A DNA stretch of 64,000 nt from Tetranychus cinnabarinus. Taxonomy: Eukaryota > Arthropoda > Arachnida > Trombidiformes > Tetranychidae. Positions within the stretch are counted from its first letter, which is position 1; each line of letters starts with the position of its first letter. Location: assembly GCA_022266195.1 (NCBI GenBank), contig WHVY01000002.1:11795001-11859000 (forward strand), written 5' to 3'. Positions 36,380-46,487 of the stretch are shown here, piece after piece. A program made the position numbers and the translations under genes. The notes under the pieces were generated by a model. That model was not told where the DNA came from, made no database searches, and saw only the letters and a program-made list of their open reading frames with translations.

Positions 36380-37379
36380 TTAGGCCCAGTCATCATTAGT
36401 TGCTCCCCAATCTCCAATATGTTGAGGAGTCCAGTCACGAGTTACAGGGGCTGGAGCGGGGACTGGTGCTGCAGCACTTCCGGCTGATGGCCAATTGCTT
36501 CCTACTGCGGTTCCGGTGACTGCTGGGATATCAGCAGGTTCATGAGTTTCAACTGGAGCTAATTTGACAAATAGAGAATAAGATAAAATAATGAATTAGA
36601 ATAAAAAATGAGAAATTTGTGAACATAGAATAAATATCAATTCGTGACCTACCGGAAGTAGTCCATTCTTCAGCGTAAGCTCCATCAACTTCAGCTCGAG
36701 CAATTGGTTTAGCAGTTTCAGTAACAGCGGCTTCCTCTTTCTCTTCTTGTTCAGGGTCTCGGTAGAAGAACAAATCTACTTTAACTGTTGATTCCCAAGG
36801 AATCTCTCTAGAAAGCTTTCCTCGTAACCTAAGAACTTCTCTAGCTAACATCCACCACATTAAACCTATTGAAAGTGGAGCCTTGTTATTACAAGGGATA
36901 GCTATGTCGACAAATCTAAGAGGTGAGTCAGTGTCACAGAAAGCAATAACAGGAATATTAACATAAGATGCTTCGGTTAATGGTTGATGGTCCAATCTTG
37001 GATCAGTAACAACAAGAAGCCTAGGTTCCCGAAAAGCAGCTTGAATTTGATTTGTAAAAGTACCAGGAGTAAATCTACCGGCGATTGGAGTAGCACCGGT
37101 ATATGTAGCGTACTTAAGAATAGCTCTCTGAGCTTGGACTCGAGAAGAGATTACACACACATCGGCTGGATTTTCAATGGTGACGATAGCTCGAGCAGCA
37201 AGAAGCAATTTTTCCCAAGTATGGCGAAGGTTAATTATGTGAACACCATCACCACGTCGCTTGAAAACATACTGTTCCATTTGAAAATCAGCATTTTTAG
37301 CACCGAGATGTGTGTGACAAGCAAGAAATTTGGACACATCATCTTGGGTAATAGCGAGAGCTCGCAATCCTCCAGACAT
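36380..37379 (-). CDS. RpSA: 40S ribosomal protein SA (uS2)
   Basis: Two exons, 37379-36653 and 36558-36380, joined in phase 1 to give 301 residues. The N-terminal two thirds are the conserved uS2 fold, including FLACHTHLGAKN, YVFKRRGDGVHIINL, ADVCVISSR, TPIAGRFTPGTFTNQ, RLLVVTDPR and VNIPVIAFCDTDSPL. The segment IPCNNKAPLSIGLMWWMLAR is the invertebrate form of the so-called peptide G of the laminin-receptor precursor; it has APLS where vertebrates have GAHS. The acidic C-terminus carries the family's E/D-W repeats (EEWTTS, RDWTPQ, GDWGA, NDDWA). RPSA is needed for small-subunit assembly and maturation of 18S rRNA. Nothing suggests loss of function. Confidence 0.96.
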
Positions 37380-38576
37380 GATAACTAAATTTTTTCACTC
37401 AAATAAACTATATAAAGTCACAATTAAGAAATTAAATTAATTTAAAGTGGCTATCAACTCGTGTTTTACCAACCAACCAAACTGTTCATAAAACTATCTG
37501 CAAAACATTATCTTCCGTTTCCGATAGGTAACCAAGGAGACGCACAAACTCCTTCATTACAAGGCATCGCCGCCTAATTTTAAAAAACAAGTCTACAAAA
37601 CTTGCATTTTACATTTAAATTGATTGTTGTTCACGAAATAAACTCAAAGAAAATTTAAATCAATGCAAATCTGTTCCCAAGATTTATAAACAGTGATTTA
37701 TCTGTAGTAATGAAATGAATGATATTTCATTGTTACGCTTTAAGTAAGTTTTAATAGATTGAGGATTCAAACTCTTGATTGCGAATAAGGTGCGTTGTTT
37801 CTCTGTTCGTGTGTTTTTTGTTTCGTAAAACCAAAATCAATCTAATGGTTAATGATTAATAATCATTAATTGTAAATCTAATCGAATAAAAAGTTTGATT
37901 TAAGAGTTTTAATGAAGAAAATGAGTTAAGGGACCGTTTCCTAACAACAAAGTGTCTGCATTTTCTTACGTATGATTGTCTCAAATTATTTTCAGTCTTT
38001 CTTTTTTCATTATGTTTGTTGTTAATTTGATTAGTGATTTTATTTTATTTAAAGACGTGAATTTTGCCCTGTGAATCAGATCGCGCTTTATTGATAGTTT
38101 TAATTCAATCTAATAAGTTTATTGAATAATGTTGAATCAAGACCATCTAACAATTCAATTTGTATTAAAGCAACTAGACAAGTTGAAATTAATTTTGCTT
38201 TGAATCACACTTCGCAAAAATTCATGGCTTTGTTGAATTATTATCTAACAAGTCGTAACATTGTCGTAAGTGTTAAACTGTTACCAATTTGTAATATTTT
38301 ATTTAAAAGTCTAATTATAGATGACTAAATAAGTTTAAATTTTTTCTCGGTTGCTAACCATTCAAGAGATTTTCTTGAGTGTCAACATTAAGAAAGAGAA
38401 AACATGTTTTAGTTCAAAAGACCTTTATTTCAATTTGATTGAGATCAGTTACATCTTTGAGATGGTGAAAAATACATTGGAGGTAATCACATATTTCGAG
38501 TAATCGGAGGTTTCAAAATTGTGACAAAATTACATGATTTGTTGCAATTAAAGCATGGAATTTGACTAATGAGTCT
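37380..38576. other. intergenic between RpSA 5' end and sHSP 3' end
   Basis: Contains the RpSA promoter and leader, and the sHSP 3' UTR at the right. The small open frame at 38122-38328 (+) has no feature beyond length and is probably chance. No TATA box properly spaced for RpSA is obvious, as is usual for ribosomal protein genes. Confidence 0.5.
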
Positions 38577-39128
38577 TTATTTTTTCTGCACAGCTTGATC
38601 ATCTGTTTCCATTGGGGCTGCCATTGTAATGGGAATAACTTTTTCACTTGGTTTAATAGCTTCAACAACCTTTTTGGGTGCCGAGATAGACAAAACACCA
38701 TTAGAGCTGAGAGATGAAGCTATTTTATCGACCTCGCAATTTCTTGGCAAGACATAGCGGCGAACGAAGTGTCGACTGATGAAACCATGATCATCTTGCT
38801 TCTCTTCATGATTACCTTCAATGGTAATACTCTTGTTGTCAACCACTTTTACGTTTATCTCTTCTGGAGCAAATTGGGAAACATCCAGATTGATTTGGAA
38901 TTTATCCTTAGTGTTGACCACTTCGGACATTCCACTTTTCACCGCACTTTTGCGATCTCGCCAAAGACGACGGCTAACAGGACGATCTTGGTAACGAGAC
39001 AAACTGGATGGTACAAAGTCATCGTCACTGAGAGCCACACCAAAGTGTTGATCGAAAATTCGCTCTGGCCAGTTCCAGAGGTCCCACCAATCATTGTTTG
39101 GTCTGAAAACGAATGAACTAAGAGCCAT
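38577..39128 (-). CDS. small heat-shock protein, alpha-crystallin family
   Basis: Single exon, 183 residues. The start MALSSFVFRP at 39128 is chosen because the frame further upstream has no ATG. The N-terminal arm is Trp/Phe-rich (NNDWWDLWNWPERIFDQHFG), as in HSP20/alphaB-crystallin relatives. The alpha-crystallin domain spans about 75-155, with FQINLDVSQFAPEEINVKVV, ITIEGNHEEKQDDHGFISR, HFVRRYVLP and the A-x-x-S-S-L-S-S-N-G-V-L edge motif. A short C-terminal extension carries IPI, the I-x-I/V motif used in oligomer assembly. These proteins are ATP-independent holdases that form cytosolic oligomers. The TATA box and heat-shock elements upstream support stress induction. Intronless structure is normal for this class. 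Confidence 0.95.
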   Translation of the reverse strand: MALSSFVFRPNNDWWDLWNWPERIFDQHFGVALSDDDFVPSSLSRYQDRPVSRRLWRDRKSAVKSGMSEVVNTKDKFQINLDVSQFAPEEINVKVVDNKSITIEGNHEEKQDDHGFISRHFVRRYVLPRNCEVDKIASSLSSNGVLSISAPKKVVEAIKPSEKVIPITMAAPMETDDQAVQKK

Positions 39129-39280
39129 AATTAACTTTTCAATAAGGTCCACTCAAAATTCAAAACAAAACAAGAACTTGAGATTGATCACAAGAATAAG
39201 AAATTGAAAAGTTTGAGAGTTTGAGAGTTTAGAGCGTTTAGAGCGTTTCTTAGGTCAGTTAGTTTTCACAACTTTTCCGA

Positions 39281-39312
39281 TTGACATCCTGAATTTGACT
39301 GGTATTTATATA
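39281..39312 (-). promoter_or_regulatory. TATA box and initiator of sHSP gene
   Basis: On the minus strand TATATAAATA spans 39312-39303. A GTCAATC initiator has its A at 39281, about 31 bp from the start of the box. This leaves a 5' UTR of about 150 bp, as in many heat-shock genes. Confidence 0.65.
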
Positions 39313-39331
39313 CCTAACGCCACATTAACGA

Positions 39332-39403
39332 GAAAAGTCGAGAAAAATTCAGTTACATCAAAAGGAAAAGTAAATAAAACGAAAAGTCAAGAAATTACTC
39401 GAA
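39332..39403 (-). promoter_or_regulatory. heat-shock element clusters of sHSP gene
   Basis: HSF sites are arrays of GAA/TTC units every 5 bp. At 39381-39403 the units read GAA-GTC-GAA-TAC-GAA in exact 5-bp phase: three perfect GAA, with GTC and TAC each one base off TTC. At 39332-39344 a second cluster reads GAA-GTC-GAA. They lie about 20 and 70 bp upstream of the TATA box, the usual place. Binding is inferred. Confidence 0.6.
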
Positions 39404-41127
39404 AGTGAGCAGTCTGTCTGCCATCTGGTGGAGTACAATCTGAAAGTCTCATAAATCAATGTTAAAAACAACATCAACGAAATGAATTGTATTTCCAACG
39501 CGTCTTTAATTTCAATTTGTTCATTTTTATTAATACCTTAAATTAGCTGACTAATTGTGAGATTAAAATTGAGGTATTTTTTCGTAGGAATCATGATAAA
39601 GTTTGTTTGTACAAGAAAGGATGTCTTGACATTCTATTCTTGCAATGATCAAAATCAAAATTAAATCTTTATTTTGAAGATATCTTATTGTCAAATTATA
39701 ACGTATATTTTCCTATTCCCTTGATGATCTTGAGACGGATTGTTGATTAATCAATTATGGCTAAATAATTTGAATTAAACATTAGTGAATATTTTGACTG
39801 AATGTTGGCATTTTGAGTAAAGATCACACAGCAAAGGAATGCAAACTAACAAGTTATAAGATTTTCAGAAATACTGATTCAAGTCCACAAACTCTTATGA
39901 GAATTACATGAATTGATTCATCGAGTAAGGAATTAAGAAGGACTTTTTAAATGTGAAAATTACGCCTGTCGTAATGATCATTATCATGATCACTGCATTA
40001 ATACTAATAATATTAGCAATAGTTTATCGCAGTTGTACGTTTAATCATTGAACTCGAGTTAAATGATAAAATGTTCTAAGCATCATAGCAAAGATAACTT
40101 GTAAATATTTATCATTTCAAGTCTAACAGTTATAAAAATGGGCATCTATTTAATTTTGCTTTATATAGCTACATTATTACAATTTAAGCTGCCATTGATC
40201 AGCAATCTAGTGATTATAAGATTAGTTAGTGGGATTTATGAAACAAATCAAACTCTTCTGTTACGAGATTTTGAATATTTCTGAGCTTTTTTCCTTTTTA
40301 ATTGGATTTTCAATGTTGAATTTGGTTGTCTATTATAATCAACCATTTTTTGAGGTTCACCAAAAATTAATGCACCTACAGAGATGAGTAAATCATTATT
40401 TTCTAGATTGAAATTGCTTCTCAACTCCAATTGCTGAACAGGTTGAACATATTTTGTTTGAATAAATTTTGACGGCATCATTGTTGATTGATTACACGAT
40501 CCGCCTTGTTTTATTAGCTGCTTAATACTTTTTGCGACTATTCCCAAACATCATCCTTAGCATTTAACTTTTGATTGATTTCATTAAAGTTACTTTGACT
40601 AAATTATTTATTACAAGCCCGAGCTACATATTTGGAAATAATAATTCATTTTTATAGCTCTAATCATGTTTTATTTTCAGGTATTTCAATACATGTGTAC
40701 TCGTTTAAATTGAATCTTTGTAAGTTGAGAAGTAACTAAATTTCAATTGATTTATTGTGGAGGCTTATTGTAAGCCTTTCTCAATAAACTATGCTTAATT
40801 AACTTAGAGACAGACGATTCATCAAGCTTTCGTCTATAAATTATTTAATCAAGGACATTCAAAAATTTTCACATTGATTCATCAAGAACATTATGCACTG
40901 AACAAATTGTTTGAAATGCACATGCGTTAATGAATGTCTGTCTTTTTACTCCACTTACCGCCCTATTATTTTATTATTTAATCCCATTGATTTCGTAAAT
41001 TACTAACATTGTAATTGTCATCTAACAGTTTACATTTCATCAGTTTGCTCAGATATCATATAGTCTTTTATTCTAACTCTACTATTTGTGTTTCAAGTAA
41101 TTTGTGTGATTAATCTGCAATAAAATT
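39404..41127. other. intergenic; one doubtful minus-strand open frame
   Basis: A+T-rich spacer between the divergently oriented sHSP and SDR genes. A minus-strand frame at 40481-40248 starts at an internal ATG (MMPSKFIQTKY) and ends in a basic tail (KRKKAQKYSKSRNRRV). It would code for 78 residues. It has no leader, domain or promoter and is not called as a gene. Confidence 0.4.
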
Positions 41128-41970
41128 ATGGGACGTTTAGCTGTTGTTACTGGATCCAATAAAGGAATTGGATTTGCCATCGTCGAAGCTCTCTGCAAAA
41201 AATTTGATGGAACTGTTATGCTATGTTCAAGAGATTTGGAACGAGGACAAAAAGCGGTTGATGCTCTTAAACAAAAAGGTTTAAATCCTGTTCTACATCA
41301 ACTGGAAATATCTGACCAAAACAGCATCAATAAATTGGCTGAGACGATCAAGAATGAATATCAAGGTTTGGACATTCTTGTCAATAATGCAGCTATAGCT
41401 TATAAACACGATGCAACAGAGCCTTTCGTTAAACAAGCTGAGGACACTATTAATGTCAACTTTTTTGCCAATCTCGATGTTTGTAAGGCGTTATTTCCTT
41501 TATTAAGACCTCATGCAAGAGTTGTCAATCTTTCAAGCTCTCTTGGTATGTTGAAGCAAGTATCTAGTCCAGAGATACGAACGAAACTCTCCAATCCTAA
41601 TTTGACTGAGGATGAATTGATTTCGATTGTTAAGGAATATTTAGCTGATGTTAAAGCGGGTGTTCACTTAGACAAAGGTTGGCCTCAAACAGCATACTCT
41701 ACCTCTAAAGTTTTCGTGGCTGCTTTGACTTTCATTCAACAACGAGAGTTCAACAAAGACTCCAGGGAAGATATCGTCATCAATGCTGTGCATCCAGGAT
41801 ATGTTGATACTGACATGACAAGTCACAAGGGGCCATTGACTATAGAGGAAGGAGCTTCAGCGCCTGTTTACTGTGCGTTACTGCCACCTAATAGCACAAA
41901 ACCTAAAGGTGATATGGTTTGGTGCAACTCGAAAATAGTTGATTGGCAATCATTGGAATCAGTGGAATAA
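41128..41970 (+). CDS. carbonyl reductase-like short-chain dehydrogenase/reductase, copy 1
   Basis: Single exon, 280 residues, close in length to human CBR1 (277). Classical SDR features: cofactor motif TGSNKGIG (8-15), dinucleotide-site region CSRDLERGQKAV with an Arg that favours NADPH, NNAA (86-89, usually NNAG), N110, a Ser cluster at 136-138 and catalytic Y190-x3-K194 (YSTSK). The insert ADVKAGVHLDKGWP before the catalytic Tyr is characteristic of the CBR1 branch. The family reduces ketones, quinones and xenobiotics in the cytosol with NADPH. A near-identical second copy lies at 48202-49035, and similarity continues into both untranslated flanks. Copy 1 ends LESVE, three residues longer than copy 2. 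Confidence 0.93.
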   Translation: MGRLAVVTGSNKGIGFAIVEALCKKFDGTVMLCSRDLERGQKAVDALKQKGLNPVLHQLEISDQNSINKLAETIKNEYQGLDILVNNAAIAYKHDATEPFVKQAEDTINVNFFANLDVCKALFPLLRPHARVVNLSSSLGMLKQVSSPEIRTKLSNPNLTEDELISIVKEYLADVKAGVHLDKGWPQTAYSTSKVFVAALTFIQQREFNKDSREDIVINAVHPGYVDTDMTSHKGPLTIEEGASAPVYCALLPPNSTKPKGDMVWCNSKIVDWQSLESVE

Positions 41971-42244
41971 AATAATCACAATTATGTGTTGGATCACTAC
42001 ATCAGGAATATTAAACAAAAAAAGAAAACAAAAACTTTCCTTTAAAAATTGGTATAACTTCGTAATAATGTAATAACTCTATAACATTTATTTCATATTA
42101 ATAATAAAGTTACTCTCATGAACTGTCTGCCCTTTTCTGTTATTTATCAATTTTGTGTAACATTTACGATTAGATAAATAGATTTATTGAATTACATAGA
42201 CCTTTTTACATGTAAGTTTTGTTATGGTTTAAAATGAATGCAAA

Positions 42245-43765
42245 TCAATCTGAATCTTGGAATTGAATGTCAGAGTATAAAAGTATAGACCCAGAAGGAA
42301 TTGGTCCAGGTTGAGGACAAAGAACTCGAACAAAGTTTCTCTTTGTGTCAACATGAGTAACACAAACAAAACCCATTAAATTAGATTTAACACCTTCAGA
42401 TGAATCGCTAGCAAAACTGACCGACAAAATATGACGATTCAAAGATGGGTCAGGAGTAATATTGACAAGTTTAGTTTGATCATCTCTTGGAGACATTCCA
42501 ATCGGTAAACAAGAAGCTGGTGTGGATATTGAACTAACTTTGTAGATTTTTAATTGAGAAAAGGGAATGTTAAATGCATAAGGTGAAAATTTAGGAGGAC
42601 CACAAGACTTATAAGATCCATAGAAATATCTTCTTATCCGTTCTTCCCTCATTTCATCTCGATAGGCAGCGTTACGACGGACAACCCCACTACTTTTAGG
42701 AGTGTCTATTATTTTAACAGATCTGGGTAGCTCTTGAGTTAAATCATAGCATAAGCTTTTCATGTCCAAGACCAAAATAACGTCCACCTCGAATGCTGCA
42801 GCAATATGTAGCAAGGATTTGTATCCATTCTCTCCTGCAAGCTAAAAAACAAAAAAAAATTCACATTTATCAGCAGTTCATAAGAGCTTTTTTTACATTA
42901 AAGCGAAACAAAGCTTTAAGAAACAAAATTTAAGGGATAGCTAAACGCAATGTTCTCAAGGATATTTCTCTCGAAACTTACCCAATTGCAAGTGTTGATG
43001 AAAGCTCCTGAATATCGTACGTGTTTGTTTAATTCCACTTTTTTCTCAACAACTTCAGCTACTCTGGTAACCAGAGAGTTATAAAAGTTAACGTTTTGTT
43101 CAGGTGATAGAGAACCAAAATGAAAAATTAGAGGAGCAGTGGGAGAAGTTTTATCCTCTAAGTCTGCTAATCGCTCCATAGCATTAACTCCTATGGTTCC
43201 AGGTATTCCAATCCTGTTAGAGGCCACGTTGAGATCAATCAGAATAGGGCACTTATCTCTTCTGATCTGTAAATAATAATAGTGAAAATTTTTATTAAAA
43301 AAGCGTTTCAGGCTAACATTTTTTATAGCTTACCGCAAAATTACATAAAATACGAGCGAGTGTAGCCTTTCCTGTGTCAGATGGACCAACTATTAAAGTG
43401 AATGGGCCTCTCTTTCCATTTTCTTTACACTCATTCCTCAAAACCTCCAATCCACCATGAACATTTGCATAAAATTTCATTGGAGTATCTTGATCAATAT
43501 AGATGCGACTGCAATTACCGGTTACATCAACTACACAACCATGCCAAGTGAAAACTGCTGCTTTGGTCCCTTTGAAAAATTCATACTTTTTACCCTTAAT
43601 CAGTTCAGTTCCAAATATCTCTGCTAAACCAGAAATCAATTCAATTTGAACCTTTTCTTTACCATCAATCTCAAATCTTAACTCTGTTTCCTTTTCAAGT
43701 TTGTATTGTGTCACATTCGGATCTGAGGGTTCGTTGGTTGTCACGGTATCACCTTTGGCTTCCAT
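42245..43765 (-). CDS. Clp1: CLP1, polynucleotide 5'-hydroxyl kinase / pre-mRNA cleavage complex II protein
   Basis: Three exons, 43765-43334, 43266-42982 and 42841-42245, all phase 0, giving 437 residues (human CLP1 is 425). The N-terminal beta domain is followed by the P-loop at 127-135, then ILIDLNVASNRIGIPGTIGV, a central domain with FHFGSLSPEQN and INTCNW, the lid-like RDEMREERIRRYFYG and the C-terminal domain SCLPIGMSPRD. CLP1 works in the tRNA splicing endonuclease complex and in mRNA 3' cleavage, phosphorylating RNA 5'-OH ends. Oddity: the P-loop reads GPSDTGKAT, with Ala134 where family and Walker A rule demand Ser/Thr after Lys (human GPTDVGKST). That residue normally coordinates Mg-ATP, so kinase activity may be weakened or lost while the structural role stays. 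The rest looks intact and under normal constraint. Confidence 0.93.
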
Positions 43766-44523
43766 ATTCAGCTATGCTGAGAACTGATAAACAATGGCAC
43801 AATAAACAAAAAGTGACAATTCTCAAGTAATTGGTAATAAGATAATCCAACAATTAAATAAAATTGTAAGAGCTTCGGATATTTCAACAAATCATAACAA
43901 AAATCACATGAGTTTTATTGCGCACTGCGCAAAAGCTTTAAAACCAAATTGGTTAAATTAATCGGCACAATGATAAATTAAGATCTGATTGTCCATTAGA
44001 ACTGAATTTTTATGCATGAAATTTTCAACAAAATGGTGCATTGCATAGATTCGAAGATATTTGACTTTAAATAGCTGGAAAGGCTCTATTTAAACTTTAT
44101 TGATTACCTTTCTTCTCATATCTGGCGCCATAATTTTACGAGTACACACATATTTCAGCTGTTGATTGAGGTAAACATTTTTCTTAAAACAACTTTTATT
44201 TAGCTCGATTTTACTTAAAACATGTATGAAATCGCAATAATTGGGCCAATCCAAAATTTTTGGTATTTTGTTTCTGTCTTATCCTTCCATGGATGACATG
44301 TGAACAAAGAGGCAAATAATTCATCTCAAGAATTTTTCTGTGTCTAAATAGTTATTAAATTGTGATCTACTATTAATTTTTCATCAGAAGTATTTTCAAT
44401 TTGATGATCAATGAACGCGTATTATCGATAAGTGTTTTGTATCCAGTAATCAAAATTTCTTCCTTGACTAGTCGTTGACTAATTCATGTGATAACTGGTT
44501 AAAGTTTTCTAACTACCTTTAAA
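43766..44523. other. shared promoter region of divergent CLP1 and SRR1-like genes
   Basis: About 760 bp between the start codons of two head-to-head genes. No TATA box is placed correctly for either gene, in line with broadly expressed genes. No other gene is visible. Confidence 0.5.
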
Positions 44524-45507
44524 ATGAGTAAGTCACCTGAAAAAATACAATTTTCATTTGATATTAATACTCTTATCTTTATAGATGCGAAGTGTCTCTC
44601 TGCGGATGGTTTCACGATTGTAAATCGACGTAGAAAAGGTAAACAAAGGAATCCTTCATCTAATCAAAGATCTCAATTAGCTTATTGTCTCATAGACCAA
44701 TGTGACGAAAAGGAGGTCGATGACCAAGAATTTTCTTCTAGATTGAGTTCTAAATTGGACAAATGCTCAGAAACTCTCAAAAGAATCAAATTTGTTGAGC
44801 GGGTTATTCATGGACTATCTCAACCTACTGGTAACAAAGTTGGAACAAACACATCCACTGATGACAAAAAACGTTTTGATAACTCGAGAATGAACTCTGA
44901 TAAATGTCCATTCAGACAATTTGAACAAGTAGTTTCATACGGAATTGGTAGATTCTCCGCATCAAAAGAATCTCTTTACCAACTCAGTCTTCTCTTCATC
45001 TTAAAAAATGAGAAGATAGTGACCGCAGAAGAATGGCTTATTTATGATCCGGTGTTTACTGACCACGAAAAAAGATTCCTTTCTGCTAATGGTTTCAAAA
45101 TCATGGATGTGAATGAAAAAGGAGCAAGAAAAATTACTTCATCAACATTTTTTTATATGCCTCATTGTCCTATTCCAATGTACAATAATTTACTCTGGTC
45201 CAATTGGTCATCTTCCAGTTTGAGCAAGATGGTATTATTAGGAACCAGTTTTGAATCATTGGTGAACTCGTTTATTGATTCAGACCAACAGAAAGATTTT
45301 GCATATCTAATACATACCTACCAAAATAATCTAACTATTGAATTTCCTCTGAACGCTCCTTCAGATATTTATGAAGCGTTTAACGACCTGAGCATCCATT
45401 TTTTCAAACCTGCTGGTGAAATAGAAGATTTTTTGAAAAAAGTTAATTTAAACCATATACCGAAATATACGAATAATGAATTCTCAAGTGAACTGATCAT
45501 AAATTGA
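44524..45507 (+). CDS. SRR1-like protein
   Basis: Single exon, 327 residues. Residues about 130-270 hold the SRR1 domain motifs in order: VVSYGIGRFSASKESLYQLSL (YGIG at 139-142), WLIYDPVFTDHE (171-182), FFYMPHCPIPMYNNLLWSN (209-227) and LLGTSFE (238-244). The N-terminal 125 residues are polar and poorly conserved, with a basic patch RRRKGKQR near 35-42. SRR1 was named in Arabidopsis for a role in phytochrome-B signalling and the clock; animal homologues (SRRD) are linked to proliferation and haem-regulated circadian gene expression, with no defined enzyme activity. The gene is divergent from CLP1. Its stop lies only 77 bp from the stop of CutC on the other strand. Confidence 0.88.
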   Translation: MSKSPEKIQFSFDINTLIFIDAKCLSADGFTIVNRRRKGKQRNPSSNQRSQLAYCLIDQCDEKEVDDQEFSSRLSSKLDKCSETLKRIKFVERVIHGLSQPTGNKVGTNTSTDDKKRFDNSRMNSDKCPFRQFEQVVSYGIGRFSASKESLYQLSLLFILKNEKIVTAEEWLIYDPVFTDHEKRFLSANGFKIMDVNEKGARKITSSTFFYMPHCPIPMYNNLLWSNWSSSSLSKMVLLGTSFESLVNSFIDSDQQKDFAYLIHTYQNNLTIEFPLNAPSDIYEAFNDLSIHFFKPAGEIEDFLKKVNLNHIPKYTNNEFSSELIIN

Positions 45508-45584
45508 TTTATTGGTCGTTACAAAATTGTCAAGGTTTATCAGCATTAAATGTTCCTCCATGGTTCCAAAGGGAAAAGTTAATT

Positions 45585-46487
45585 TCAAGACTTGTGATGG
45601 CTTTCTATGTCATCAAGGATTTTGCTCATGTTGTAAACTGTGTATATATCTGTTGTCTGCCATTTTGCTACCCCATAAGGAAATATTCGTTCACAGTTAG
45701 TCGCAATGCGGGACTCGAATTGTTTGCTTGCCGATGAATGATAGAAGAAAAGTCCTGTTGTGTCATACATGCTTTTCAAATTATCCTGCTTAATACCAGA
45801 GCCAGCCATGATTTTTATATCATTACCGTATAGTTCTTGCAACTTTTTCAATTTTGTTGCTCCTTGAGGTGCTGTTGGCTCACATCCGGACGTGAGAATG
45901 CAGTCAAAACCAAGATCAATTAATTTAGCGCAACTTTTCACTGGATCCGTACACAAGTCGAAAGCGCGATGAAAAGTGGTGTATTTCTTCACCTCTTGGC
46001 TGCGCAATTTAATGTGGTCTAATAAAATTTTACAGCTTTTGGTATCTATGCAAACGTTTCCGTCTTCATCGACACTTGAACATCCAAAAACGAAGGTATC
46101 ACAGACAGGGATTAAGTGATCTATTTCGTCCATCATGAAAGAAAGCTCTTCTTCAGAGTAAATGAAATCTCCAGATCGTGGACGAATCATTGCAGCCAAA
46201 GAAACAGAAAATTTGTTATTCAATTTATAATTGAAAATTTTTTGCATTAAAGATAGATTCGGAGTCAAACCACCAACAGCTAAAGCTGAACATACTTCTA
46301 GTCTATCAGCTCCTCCAAGAATTGCAGCTACCGCTGATTCAAATGAGTCCACACAAACTTCGAGAAGAAACCTTTGCCTGGATTTATTTATTCTCATCTC
46401 ATGTTGTTCTCCTCTACACAAACTTTTTAAATATTCTGGTAATGAGAATACACCTGTTTCTAAGTTATTAACCAATTTCGAATCCAT
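45585..46487 (-). CDS. copper homeostasis protein CutC homologue
   Basis: Single exon, 300 residues; human CUTC has 273. The TIM-barrel family motifs are present: FLLEVCVDSFESAVAAILGG, ADRLEVCSALAVGGLTP, MIRPRSGDFIYS, TFHRAFDL, GFDCILTSGC and the phosphate-binding-like MAGSGI. C45 and C66 match the two cysteines proposed to bind Cu(I) in human CUTC. The first ~38 residues are not part of the fold; M31 (MRINKSRQRF) is an alternative start nearer the usual length. The C-terminal part after the SASKQFESR segment is longer than usual and ends in DDIESHHKS. The physiological role in animals is unsettled (copper handling is suggested). Confidence 0.93.
   Translation of the reverse strand: MDSKLVNNLETGVFSLPEYLKSLCRGEQHEMRINKSRQRFLLEVCVDSFESAVAAILGGADRLEVCSALAVGGLTPNLSLMQKIFNYKLNNKFSVSLAAMIRPRSGDFIYSEEELSFMMDEIDHLIPVCDTFVFGCSSVDEDGNVCIDTKSCKILLDHIKLRSQEVKKYTTFHRAFDLCTDPVKSCAKLIDLGFDCILTSGCEPTAPQGATKLKKLQELYGNDIKIMAGSGIKQDNLKSMYDTTGLFFYHSSASKQFESRIATNCERIFPYGVAKWQTTDIYTVYNMSKILDDIESHHKS

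Noticed and set aside
36984..37388. 134-codon plus-strand open frame
   Set aside because: Antisense to the conserved RpSA exon 1; no independent motif.
38769..39116. 115-codon plus-strand open frame
   Set aside because: Antisense to the small heat-shock protein.
40248..40547. Minus-strand frame of up to 99 codons ending in a basic tail
   Set aside because: An in-frame stop precedes it with no ATG until the internal MMPSKF; no domain, promoter or splice partner, so it is kept only as a note.
45504..45737. Plus-strand frames after the SRR1-like stop
   Set aside because: They lie antisense to the C-terminal part of CutC and lack any domain.
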